Assembly (NCBI GenBank): GCA_046537975.1
Contig: JBKHJR010000057.1
Span: 1-18,532, forward strand
Direction of reading: 5' to 3'
DNA from: JAWLDV01 sp046537975
GTDB lineage: Bacteria > Desulfobacterota > Desulfobulbia > Desulfobulbales > SURF-16
Length of the DNA stretch: 18,532 bases
Below, one piece after another: positions 1 through 6,793 of this stretch; position 1 is the first letter of the stretch; each line of letters starts with the position of its first letter. The notes under the pieces are model-generated. The model was not told where the DNA came from, did no database searches, and was given only the letters and a program-made list of their open reading frames with translations. A program made the translations under genes and the position numbers.

Positions 1-736
1 CCTTTTCTCCGACAGCCGCCCCTCTCACCCGGCCCTCTTCCACCAGTATCCTGTCAACCCTGGAATTACTGCAGATAGTCACGCCATTGGCCTCAAGTTC
101 TTCGGTCATCATTTCAATGAGTCGGTCCGTCCCTCCCTGAAAGGTAAAGACACCCTTGTCCATAAAATTGGAAAAAACAATGCCGTAGGTGATGGCCGGG
201 TCGTCCAGGGTGGAGCCGTTGGCATAAGTAATGGGCTCCATAAGTAAACGATGAATATCAGACCTTCCCGGAAAATACTGCTCAAAAAATTCTCTCGCGG
301 TAAGGGAGGAGTCATCATAAAAGTTCATGGAAGCCACTGAACTGAAAAAACTTTCCACCGTCTCCCGAGGTACAGAGAACTTATCATGTAAGATGTCGCT
401 GAAATCCTGGCGATCAAAGGTGGTCTGCAGAGAGAACTGGGGATTATCAAAGACTATGTTCTTGAGCTGCACAATGGAGTCTTTTATCTTCTTATTCCAG
501 TACTTACGGCAGGTCTTGACCATCCCGTAGGGGAAACCATGGAGAGAGACGTCAAATATATGATTCTTCCTCTTAAACCAAGTGGCCAGCCCCCCCAGCT
601 TATGGTGGTGTTCGAGAAGAAGAACACTGTATCCGGCCTTTGCCAGCCGGTTGGCAGCGGTCATCCCTCCCAGGCCGGAACCCACAACAATTACGTCATA
701 ACTGTCTGCCGCTTTTTCAATAGACTTGTAGATCAT
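1..736 (-). CDS. CrtI-like FAD-dependent oxidoreductase, 3' end beyond the window (partial)
   Basis: An open frame begins with ATG at 736-734 and is still open at position 2, so about 245 N-terminal residues are visible. The protein opens with a Rossmann FAD-binding fold: YDVIVVGSGLGGMTAANRL (GSGLGG at residues 19-24), then an acidic strand end in LLLEHHHKLGG. This is the usual start of phytoene desaturase/retinol saturase-type flavoproteins (COG1233). An FQGGTDRLIEMM segment near residue 210 also fits the family, in which a GG-x(2-3)-L motif recurs. An in-frame TGA directly precedes the ATG, so no longer start exists; there is no clear ribosome binding site. It is the last visible gene of the ketosynthase-ACP-oxidoreductase block and a paralogue, not a copy, of the upstream oxidoreductase. 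Substrate unknown; the family includes desaturases, isomerases and saturases of polyenes. Confidence 0.85.
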   Translation of the reverse strand, partial: MIYKSIEKAADSYDVIVVGSGLGGMTAANRLAKAGYSVLLLEHHHKLGGLATWFKRKNHIFDVSLHGFPYGMVKTCRKYWNKKIKDSIVQLKNIVFDNPQFSLQTTFDRQDFSDILHDKFSVPRETVESFFSSVASMNFYDDSSLTAREFFEQYFPGRSDIHRLLMEPITYANGSTLDDPAITYGIVFSNFMDKGVFTFQGGTDRLIEMMTEELEANGVTICSNSRVDRILVEEGRVRGAAVGEK

Positions 737-739
737 TCA

Positions 740-775
740 ACTAAGATTTCAGGTTTCAGGTGTTGTTAGGTGTAA
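740..775. repeat. Short heptamer-type tandem repeat in the gap between the two oxidoreductase genes
   Basis: Two exact TTTCAGG units occupy 747-753 and 754-760, followed by a decayed continuation (TGTTGTT, AGGTGTA). The repeat lies just upstream of the ATG of the partial oxidoreductase. It belongs to the same style of 7-nt-period repeats seen near 2490-2557, 9139-9180 and 16920-16954, each with a different unit. Function unknown. Confidence 0.55.
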
Positions 776-794
776 TTTTTCAGGATCTCCGCTC

Positions 795-2216
795 TTACAT
801 CTTATAACTTTGACCGAATATGTGCCTGTTGACCATAGTTACTCCGCTGAGCATAGAACCCACTATCCCCAGCAGCCCCTGGTCCGTCCCGGCAAGGTAT
901 AGATTATCATAAGCAGTCTTGCCGCTTTTTATTTTATCCGGGCTGCCATAGACAGCACCGCAGTCTTTGGCAGTGAACTTCTCCACGGTAAGGGGAGTGA
1001 AAGAATCTTCCAGGACAACCTCATCATAAAAACTGCCCAAAAAGGGCGCAACCGCCTCCCTGGACTTTTCCGCCCATAGGCTCTTCTTCTCCTGGTACTC
1101 TCCGTCGGAAAAACCTTTCCAGATTTCATAGTTGGCGGCATGAGTAAGCCGGATCTGGAAGGTCTCTGGCTCAGGAAGGTCCTGAAAATTGCCAGGAAAA
1201 CAGATAACCCCCCAGGAAGGGTCCACCGCCTGCCCCGGTCTTTGAAAGGCGAAATCGTACCTCTGGTTGTAGAAAATATTGGTATTTCCGTAATACCCGG
1301 TTCGGGATTCCGGGGACACCTGCAGCCTGTGTCTGCTTTCCCGGGGCAAAATATAGATGGATTCGAAAAAACTCATCCTGCCCCCTGTTATCTCCTTTTT
1401 AAGGGCCCCAGGCAGGAGACGGCTGGTTGCCGGGCCCCCTGCAGTGGATATAAGATGATCACAGCTTATATCTTCACCATCCGCCAGTCTCACCCCCACA
1501 ACCCTGGATCCCGAGGTCAGTACTTCCCTGACCTCGCTCTGATACCGGATTGCACCGCCCAGGTAGTGATAGTGCTCCAGGAGAAGATCGAGAAAATCCT
1601 TGATAGTACCCGCCGGCCGGAAAAGACCCTCCAGAAAAATGGAACGGAATAGGATAATAAAAAGGTCCAGATCCAGATCATGCTCGGCGCTATTGCCGTA
1701 CATCATCAGAGGCAGCAACAGCATGTCGATGAGCAGGGGGTCACTGAGGCGGTTCTCGAGATAGCTGCGGGCCGAGAGCCCGCCGCTGTCAGCAGTGGGA
1801 TCCGGGTATTCCCTGATCTCAGAGACCAGACTGCGGAACCCGTCTATATCATGGGGAAATTTTTGGGCTATTTCAGTCAGCAGCTGGTCCGGGTCATTGG
1901 AAAAAAAAAGACTCTTGTCCGGATATCTTATAAGCGAACCTTGCTGTTCATGAAAATCTATTTTTTTCCGGGAAATCTTGAGTTGACGCAGAAGCAGGTT
2001 CAGGGGGGCTTGACGAGCGTCCGGAGGGGAATAATTGGTCATGGCGTGAAGCCCGGTCTCCAGGAGATAACCCCGGCGTCGATAATAGGAGTTAAGACCT
2101 CCGGGCTTGCTGTGCTTTTCCAGAACCAGAACGGAACTGTCGAACCGGGCATAACGTATTGCGGCAGCCAGTCCTGACAGGCCGCCGCCGATTACCACAA
2201 GAGAATAATCCGCCAC
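795..2216 (-). CDS. CrtI-like FAD-dependent oxidoreductase (phytoene desaturase/retinol saturase family)
   Basis: A complete 473-residue flavoprotein. The N-terminus has the dinucleotide-binding motif VVIGGGLSGLAAAIRYARF (GGGLSG at residues 10-15) and the acidic end of strand 2 in VLVLEKHSKPGG (Glu33). Near the C-terminus NLYLAGTDQGLLGIVGSMLSG is the second FAD contact typical of COG1233 proteins. The length fits the family. The start is GTG (2216-2214), 7 nt after the ACP stop codon, so translation is probably coupled to the ACP; there is no strong ribosome binding site of its own. With ketosynthase, ACP and a second CrtI-like enzyme in line, a role in desaturating, isomerising or reducing an ACP-bound or released polyene or fatty acyl chain is inferred. 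Carotenoid synthesis itself is not supported, since no phytoene synthase gene is visible here. Confidence 0.85.
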   Translation of the reverse strand: MADYSLVVIGGGLSGLAAAIRYARFDSSVLVLEKHSKPGGLNSYYRRRGYLLETGLHAMTNYSPPDARQAPLNLLLRQLKISRKKIDFHEQQGSLIRYPDKSLFFSNDPDQLLTEIAQKFPHDIDGFRSLVSEIREYPDPTADSGGLSARSYLENRLSDPLLIDMLLLPLMMYGNSAEHDLDLDLFIILFRSIFLEGLFRPAGTIKDFLDLLLEHYHYLGGAIRYQSEVREVLTSGSRVVGVRLADGEDISCDHLISTAGGPATSRLLPGALKKEITGGRMSFFESIYILPRESRHRLQVSPESRTGYYGNTNIFYNQRYDFAFQRPGQAVDPSWGVICFPGNFQDLPEPETFQIRLTHAANYEIWKGFSDGEYQEKKSLWAEKSREAVAPFLGSFYDEVVLEDSFTPLTVEKFTAKDCGAVYGSPDKIKSGKTAYDNLYLAGTDQGLLGIVGSMLSGVTMVNRHIFGQSYKM

Positions 2217-2223
2217 GAGTTAA

Positions 2224-2475
2224 TCAGAATTCTTTAAGTTTAGGTTCAAGATAATCTACACAACTATTAAGAGTGGCAAGCCTGGGGTACTCTTCTTCCG
2301 GAATCTGCAGTTTGTATCGTTTCCTGAGTTCCATAACTATGTCGAGGAAATCCATGGAATCGAGATCAAGCTGATCCCTGAGCTGGTCATCATGATTGAG
2401 ATTATCAGTACTGGCATCCTCATCAATATCCTGAATAATTTCTATGATAAGATCCTTTATTTCATCACGGGTCAT
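2224..2475 (-). CDS. Acyl carrier protein
   Basis: 83 residues, acidic and helical, with the phosphopantetheine attachment motif DLDSMDFLDIV; Ser40 is the expected modified serine. It should carry an acyl chain as a thioester between the neighbouring ketosynthase and tailoring enzymes. The start ATG (2475-2473) has a good ribosome binding site, AGAGAGGA, close upstream. It sits between the ketosynthase (86 nt upstream) and the first oxidoreductase (7 nt downstream). The sequence after the serine (MDFLDIVMELRKRY) departs from the usual fatty-acid AcpP form (SLDTVELVM), which suggests a pathway-specific carrier rather than the general fatty-acid carrier. That specificity is an inference from context. 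Confidence 0.9.
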   Translation of the reverse strand: MTRDEIKDLIIEIIQDIDEDASTDNLNHDDQLRDQLDLDSMDFLDIVMELRKRYKLQIPEEEYPRLATLNSCVDYLEPKLKEF

Positions 2476-2489
2476 AAGATCCTCTCTAT

Positions 2490-2557
2490 GAATTACGAAT
2501 TATACAATACATATGTTTTATCAATTGCCAATCCGTAATTTCTAATTTCTAATTCTC
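2490..2557. repeat. Two different heptamer repeats in the ketosynthase-ACP gap
   Basis: This 86-nt gap holds GAATTAC, GAATTAT and ACAATAC in register at 2490-2510, then AATTTCT, AATTTCT and AATTCTC at 2537-2557, all with a 7-nt period. On the minus strand the first block creates a perfect TATAAT (about 2498-2503) ahead of the ACP gene, but no well-spaced -35 goes with it, so an internal promoter is only a possibility. Confidence 0.55.
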
Positions 2558-2561
2558 GTAA

Positions 2562-3809
2562 CTATTCCACCTTCTTAACGATCAAAACCGAATTTATCCC
2601 TACCATACCGAAGGAGTTGTTGAGTATTACCTCAACGGAATCCAACTGCTTCGGTTCGTTTACTACCAAATTAGGCAAGTCACAATCCGGATCAGGATTA
2701 CCAAAATTTATGGTAGGATGGACCCGGCCATCCTGGAAAGCCGGGAGATTGGCAGCCAGCTCCAGTACTCCTGCCGCTCCCATGGCATGTCCTATGTGAC
2801 TTTTGGTGTTGTTGACATAAGTGTCGGGACAGTCGGCAAATACCTTCCTGATCGCCCGACATTCCTCGGCATCACCCTGCATGGTTCCAGTGGCATGGGT
2901 ATTGACAATATCAATATCCCGGGGTTCAAACCCCGCTCTTTTCATGGCTAAATGCATACATTCTTCCTGACGCACTCCATAGGGAAGAACGAAATCCATG
3001 GCATCGGAATTGACTGCCCAGCCGGCAAGTTCTCCATATATCCTGGCTTTCCTGGCAAGAGCCCGGTCAAGCCGTTCCAGGACGTAAATACAGCCGCCTT
3101 CAGAAATGACGATGCCGTTACGGTCCCGGTCAAAGGGACGGCAGGCCTGCCGGGGATCCTGATGTGCCGCCAGGGCACCCTGGGCCCGGAAGCTGGCAAA
3201 TATGCCAAATGAGCTCGTACTCTCGGATATCCCGCCGCTCAGGGCCATATCCACTTCTCCAAGAAGAAGCATCTGGGCACCCTGGATCAGTGCGGCATTG
3301 CCTGCGGCACAGGCCGCCCCCACGGAATAATGGGGACCGGTTATGCCAAAGCTGAGGGTTATCTCGCCTGCGGGATTATTGAGAACAGTTCTAGGGTTAT
3401 GGTGATGAGTCCAGTAGTCAAGGTCATAAGCAAACTGGCTGATATTGTGGATCTCGTTTTCCGTCTCTACTGTGCCGTGTTCAGTAAGACCGATATAGAC
3501 CCCGGTCTTTTCCTCTTCATAATCCACAAAATCTGTCAGGCCTGCGTCATTCAGGGCTTCACCGGCACAGTAAACACCTATGGCACCCGCCCTGGTTCCT
3601 CTTTTATTATCTTTTTTTTTCCGGTATCTGGTTTCCGGAAAATCACAAATGCCGGCGGGAACCCTGCCAATATGGCGCAGCGAGATATCTTGAATCCCGC
3701 TCTCCCCGGCCAGGGCTCTATGGCGAAACTCTTCGGGATTATCCGCGGTCGGAGAGGCCAGACCTATCCCGGTTATAACGATCCTCTGATTTTCCGGCAG
3801 TTCCTGCAT
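2562..3809 (-). CDS. Beta-ketoacyl-[acyl carrier protein] synthase, FabF-like (KAS II type)
   Basis: 415 residues with the full thiolase-fold ketosynthase signature. Cys167 lies in GAACAAG, His305 in NTHATGT, and Lys336 and His338 in NNTKSHIGHAMGAAG; NNSFGMVG near residue 400 is the C-terminal glycine loop. All three catalytic positions are present, so this should be a working condensing enzyme and not a chain-length factor. It would extend an acyl chain on the adjacent ACP with malonyl-ACP units. ATG at 3809-3807 is fixed by an in-frame TAA just upstream; no clear ribosome binding site is seen. It is the first gene of the block and has its own candidate promoter at 3863-3891. In the absence of matching FabG/FabZ/FabI genes here, the reducing steps must come from elsewhere. 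Confidence 0.93.
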   Translation of the reverse strand: MQELPENQRIVITGIGLASPTADNPEEFRHRALAGESGIQDISLRHIGRVPAGICDFPETRYRKKKDNKRGTRAGAIGVYCAGEALNDAGLTDFVDYEEEKTGVYIGLTEHGTVETENEIHNISQFAYDLDYWTHHHNPRTVLNNPAGEITLSFGITGPHYSVGAACAAGNAALIQGAQMLLLGEVDMALSGGISESTSSFGIFASFRAQGALAAHQDPRQACRPFDRDRNGIVISEGGCIYVLERLDRALARKARIYGELAGWAVNSDAMDFVLPYGVRQEECMHLAMKRAGFEPRDIDIVNTHATGTMQGDAEECRAIRKVFADCPDTYVNNTKSHIGHAMGAAGVLELAANLPAFQDGRVHPTINFGNPDPDCDLPNLVVNEPKQLDSVEVILNNSFGMVGINSVLIVKKVE

Positions 3810-3862
3810 TGATTAGTAGCAATTAAAATTGGGAGTGTTCTGTCTACGGTACAAAATATTAC

Positions 3863-3891
3863 AATATAAACAATAATGTTTATTCTGTCGA
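3863..3891 (-). promoter_or_regulatory. Candidate sigma-70 promoter with an embedded operator, upstream of the ketosynthase gene
   Basis: On the minus strand, TCGACA (3891-3886, 5 of 6 to TTGACA), an exact 17-nt spacer and TATATT (3868-3863, 5 of 6 to TATAAT). The predicted transcript starts about 45 nt before the ketosynthase ATG. The spacer and the edge of the -10 hold the 18-bp inverted repeat ATAAACAATAATGTTTAT (3866-3883; 7-bp arms, 4-nt centre), a classic repressor position. No regulator gene is adjacent. Confidence 0.55.
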
Positions 3892-3973
3892 CTCTTTATT
3901 TTAGTTCTTCCTTGTTTGCTTTTACAGGATCCTGAGAAGGAAAGCTCTTATGGTAAATTAAAATAAGGACTTA

Positions 3974-4675
3974 TTACCTCTCCTTTGAGCTTCTATGAAT
4001 ACGTATCCACTCCACTATCTTTTTGGCTATAAGCGGGAAAACACCCAGAATAACAAATGAAAATATCAGGCCCGGAGAAAGGATACCGGAAAGGCTGTCG
4101 ATCTCTCCCAGCTCCTTGCCGGCATTGACATAAACTATGGTACCGGGCAGCATCCCCAGTTGGGAGATCCAGTAAAAACGGAAAAGGGACATCCTGGTCA
4201 ACCCCATGACCAGATTGATCACAAAAAACGGGAAAACCGGGATCAAACGCAGGGTAAAGAGATAAAAGCCTCCCTCTCTGGCAATACCGTCGTTTATAGC
4301 CTTAAGCCTGACAGCAAACTTGTTCTGAACCCAGTCTCTTAAAAGAAAACGGGCGACAAAACAGGCCAGGGTGGCTCCGATGGTCGAAGCAAATGAGGTT
4401 ATGATCACACCGACCAGCAGGCCGAAAAGGGCTCCGCCGGCCAGGGTCATCACTGCGGCCCCTGGCAGGGAAAGGGCAGTGACCAGGATATATATACCCA
4501 TGTAGGAGGCGATTACAGTTGCCGGATTGGCTTGGTAAAATTCGGTAAATAGCGCCTGGGAATCCTTAAGATAGGAAAGGGTAAGGTATTGATCCAGGCC
4601 TAAAAATTTATAGGCCACCACCAGCAGAACAATTGCCCCGATTATAATGATCTTCTTCCAGGTCCGGGACCGCAT
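3974..4675 (-). CDS. TVP38/TMEM64 (DedA-like, SNARE-associated) family membrane protein
   Basis: 233 residues with a hydrophobic segment at about 8-22 and further membrane segments at about 54-75, 78-112, 138-160, 165-187 and 200-220. Family signs are LSLPGAAVMTLAGGALFG (residues 69-85), GATLACFVARFLLRDWV (100-116) and RLIPVFPFFVINLVMGLT followed by FYWISQLGMLPGTIVYVNAG. These match COG0398 inner-membrane proteins, linked in the wider DedA superfamily to lipid scrambling and membrane homeostasis; the exact role here is unknown. ATG is 3 nt after the glucokinase stop, so it is the last gene of the nitroreductase-to-glucokinase operon. The 160 nt that follow hold the ketosynthase promoter and no convincing terminator. 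Confidence 0.85.
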   Translation of the reverse strand: MRSRTWKKIIIIGAIVLLVVAYKFLGLDQYLTLSYLKDSQALFTEFYQANPATVIASYMGIYILVTALSLPGAAVMTLAGGALFGLLVGVIITSFASTIGATLACFVARFLLRDWVQNKFAVRLKAINDGIAREGGFYLFTLRLIPVFPFFVINLVMGLTRMSLFRFYWISQLGMLPGTIVYVNAGKELGEIDSLSGILSPGLIFSFVILGVFPLIAKKIVEWIRIHRSSKER

Positions 4676-4678
4676 TAC

Positions 4679-5665
4679 TCACTTTTCCCGGGCTCGGGCT
4701 GCCGCCCCCAGGAGTGGAGCCCGATGGTTGAGGACAACCTTGACAGGGATATCTTCTAAAAGATGGCCCATCCGCCTGTTATCAGAAAATCTCTGCAGGA
4801 ATGCTTTTTGACGCAGGAAGGGAAGTATCCGGGGGGGGATGCCGCCGGCTATATAAACCCCGCCGGTGGCCAGCACTGTCAAAGCAAGCCTGGAACAGGC
4901 CCCGGCCAGAATAAGGCAGAAATGTTCCACGGTAGCCCGGCACAGGGGGCATGGTCTTTCCTGATCCAGGGCGTATTCCACAATCACCGGCGCCGGATCA
5001 CCATCCTGCAGGTTCAGAGCCCTTACCTCTGAGGCGGGATAGCTCCCCTTTTGCTGCAGGAACTCGTAAATGAGGGGAATGCCTCCTCCGGAACACAAGT
5101 CCTCATAACTGACCTGCCCAATCTTTTCCCGATAATAATCCAGCAGCTCCATCTCCAGGGAATCGGCAGGGGCAAAACTGCCGTGCCCTCCTTCGGACGG
5201 GGAAACTATATGCCTGCCCTGCTCCCTGATGATATAGGCCATTCCCAGACCGGTCCCCGGGGCGATTACTGCAAGGCGGCCTTCGGGATCAGCCCTGCCC
5301 CGTCTTAGTTCCAGGATATCCTGATCAACCAGCCAGGGAATGGAAAAGGCGGTGGCCTGAAGATCATTAATAAGATATACGGTATCTAAAGCAAAGCTCC
5401 GTTTTATTTCACCGCCGTCTATAGTCCAAGGCAGATTGGTCAACCTGACCCTATCTCCTTTCACCGGCCCGGCAACCCCTAAACAGGCCGAATCTACTTC
5501 ATACCGGTCTTCCTTGAGAAAGGAGTCCAGGAGCCGGGCAAAGGTGCTGAACTTTTTACTGGGAAGCACCTCTTCCCTGACAAGTTCCAGAGCGCCGGAT
5601 TCCCTGCTGAAAAGGCCGAGCCTGATTTTGGTACCCCCCACGTCAGCAGCCAGGATATATGCCAT
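4679..5665 (-). CDS. glk: Glucokinase (bacterial Glk family)
   Basis: 328 residues from the chosen start. It would phosphorylate glucose with ATP in the cytoplasm. Visible motifs, numbered from MAYIL: ADVGGTKIRLG (residues 7-17, phosphate loop), GVAGPV (63-68), LINDLQATA with the catalytic Asp101, APGTGLGMA (135-143), SEGGHGSFAP (157-166, sugar contacts) and GGVYIAGGIPPR near the C-terminus. Two ATGs are possible, at 5671 and 5665. The ribosome binding site AAGGGAG (5680-5674) is only 2 nt from the first but 8 nt from the second, so 5665 is preferred. The gene before it stops at TAA 5673-5671, giving tight coupling. It sits between a CULT-domain gene and a TVP38 gene, an unusual place for a sugar kinase. 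Confidence 0.92.
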   Translation of the reverse strand: MAYILAADVGGTKIRLGLFSRESGALELVREEVLPSKKFSTFARLLDSFLKEDRYEVDSACLGVAGPVKGDRVRLTNLPWTIDGGEIKRSFALDTVYLINDLQATAFSIPWLVDQDILELRRGRADPEGRLAVIAPGTGLGMAYIIREQGRHIVSPSEGGHGSFAPADSLEMELLDYYREKIGQVSYEDLCSGGGIPLIYEFLQQKGSYPASEVRALNLQDGDPAPVIVEYALDQERPCPLCRATVEHFCLILAGACSRLALTVLATGGVYIAGGIPPRILPFLRQKAFLQRFSDNRRMGHLLEDIPVKVVLNHRAPLLGAAARAREK

Positions 5666-5670
5666 TATCA

Positions 5671-6126
5671 TTACTCCCTTATCAGACGGTCCATGATAAG
5701 CCCGTAAAAACTGCCTGAATCAAACTGGGACAGATACCGCCAGCCCAGGTGGGTGTAACAGAAGCCGCAGAAAGAATAGCACCAGCTGTAGCCGGCAAAC
5801 CAGGTATTTTCCAGAGTGGGCGTCCCCTTACTCAACACCCCCGGGGCCGTGGCAAAACAGCCGATACCGAAAACGAGACCGAAAGGATTGGCATAATAGT
5901 GGGTATGACTGCCCTTCATCTCTATTATCTGTTTTGCCGAGGCAATCCTGTTACTGCAAAGGGCACAATAATAAAAAACTTCAACCTCTTCTTCCTCTTC
6001 TTTATAATCCGGGTTGAGTAGAGTGGGACTGTCCCCGCCACGATCAAGATCCCGGCGGCAGATCCAGCCACAACCCCTTTCCGGCCATACAGACAAGATA
6101 CCTGCTTCCAAAACAGATTCCTTCAT
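5671..6126 (-). CDS. CULT-domain protein (bacterial cereblon-like, thalidomide-binding fold)
   Basis: 151 residues. Residues about 52-150 match the CULT domain, the zinc-bound beta-tent fold that binds cyclic imides in eukaryotic cereblon. Seen here: CALC (Cys54, Cys57) and C-x2-C (Cys120, Cys123) as zinc ligands; ANPFG (Asn80, Pro81), like the VNPHG of human cereblon; and the segment NTWFAGYSW...GWRY giving Trp109, Trp115, Trp129 and Tyr131. In human cereblon the cage tryptophans are 380, 386 and 400 and the second cysteine pair 391/394; spacings of 6, 14, +5 and +8 are identical here. The first ~50 residues are an unrecognised extension with CGWIC and an EEEEE run. Its ATG overlaps the YjbQ stop (ATGA), which fixes the start. 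No Lon-like or DDB1-binding part is present. The physiological ligand of bacterial CULT proteins is not established. Confidence 0.9.
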   Translation of the reverse strand: MKESVLEAGILSVWPERGCGWICRRDLDRGGDSPTLLNPDYKEEEEEVEVFYYCALCSNRIASAKQIIEMKGSHTHYYANPFGLVFGIGCFATAPGVLSKGTPTLENTWFAGYSWCYSFCGFCYTHLGWRYLSQFDSGSFYGLIMDRLIRE

Positions 6127-6557
6127 AACCTACCAAAAATCGTTACTTCCACCTTCCGGTCCCTGGGCCTGTTGTCGTGATTAATCACCACCACCTGCTG
6201 CCAGGTGCCGAGGGCAAGTCTCCCTTTGCGGACCGGGACTGATAAAGACGGCCCGAGGAGAGCGGCCTGAACATGGCTGTGACCGTTGCCGTCATGCCAG
6301 GCCTTTTCATGCTCATAGACCGCACCTGGAGGAGCAATTTCGTTTATGGCCCGGGCCAGATCAGAAACCACGCCCGGCTCATACTCTATGGTGGTCAGGG
6401 AGCCGGTTGACCCTACAATACCAGCAGTCAGCATTCCGTCCTTTATTCCTGAAGCAGTTGTAATATCTTTAAGAGAGGAAGTAATATCCCGGATATCAAC
6501 ACCGGTATCCAAGCTGATAGTCAGGCCATCACAATATACCGTGCACGTTCCCTTCAT
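6123..6557 (-). CDS. YjbQ/UPF0047 family protein (secondary thiamine-phosphate synthase enzyme family)
   Basis: 144 residues, the normal length for this compact cytoplasmic family. Hallmarks are GSTGSLTTIEYEPGVVSDL (residues 49-67, with Glu60), the metal/phosphate site HDGNGHSHVQAALLGPS (His88, His93, His95) and the ending GTWQQVVVINHDNRPRDRKV. E. coli YjbQ has weak thiamine-phosphate synthase activity; the true role of the family is unsettled, so the name is a family label. ATG is at 6557-6555, 18 nt after the preceding small gene; AAGGA lies about 14 nt upstream, a weak site. Its stop overlaps the start of the CULT gene by 4 nt, so the two proteins are probably made together. Confidence 0.92.
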   Translation of the reverse strand: MKGTCTVYCDGLTISLDTGVDIRDITSSLKDITTASGIKDGMLTAGIVGSTGSLTTIEYEPGVVSDLARAINEIAPPGAVYEHEKAWHDGNGHSHVQAALLGPSLSVPVRKGRLALGTWQQVVVINHDNRPRDRKVEVTIFGRL

Positions 6558-6575
6558 AGTTGTACGTGTGTTCCT

Positions 6576-6788
6576 TTATTCCGGCTGGGGCCACTTTTGG
6601 AACCGTTTCTCCACAAAACAGTTAAATCTGGCCCAGGTAAATTCCCTGCCGCTGACAGGGCAGCGCAGCTTGACCTCGTTATCATCGCATGCCACCACTT
6701 CCCAGTCGCCTTTCCTTTTTCCTCCTGATATGTGAATTTTTTCCCCCACTTCAAAAGGATAAGGTTCGAATATAGTTACTTTTTCCAT
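6576..6788 (-). CDS. Small conserved-looking protein of unknown function (70 residues)
   Basis: I do not recognise the family. The protein is soluble, with no signal peptide or membrane segment. The pattern FEVGEKIHISGGKRKGDWEV followed by alternating short strands (EVKLRCPVSGREF) and an aromatic C-terminus (FVEKRFQKWPQP) suggests a small SH3-like or other beta-barrel, but this is a guess from residue pattern only. The two cysteines (in KLRCPV and FNCFV) are not a metal site by themselves. It starts 5 nt after the nitroreductase stop and ends 18 nt before the YjbQ start. This close packing, plus a clean frame in line with the operon, is the main argument that it is real. An overlapping shorter frame at 6554-6754 is judged a shadow. 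Confidence 0.7.
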   Translation of the reverse strand: MEKVTIFEPYPFEVGEKIHISGGKRKGDWEVVACDDNEVKLRCPVSGREFTWARFNCFVEKRFQKWPQPE

Positions 6789-6793
6789 AAGGT

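Noticed and set aside
1140..2177. Two plus-strand frames (1140-1652, 1680-2177) opposite the CrtI-like gene
   Set aside because: They lie wholly within the oxidoreductase coding region and show no family features; shadows.
3895..3960. Possible terminator after the TVP38 gene (TTCCTT...AAGGAA around a BamHI-type palindrome)
   Set aside because: Arms are 6 bp with a long loop and no T-tract follows; too weak to call.
5666..5671. First ATG (5671) of glucokinase
   Set aside because: Only 2 nt from the AAGGGAG site; the ATG at 5665 is at 8 nt and gives a typical Glk N-terminus.
6554..6754. 66-codon minus-strand frame overlapping the 70-residue gene
   Set aside because: Overlaps in another frame, would run into the YjbQ start, and its composition is less protein-like; the 6576-6788 frame fits the operon spacing better.
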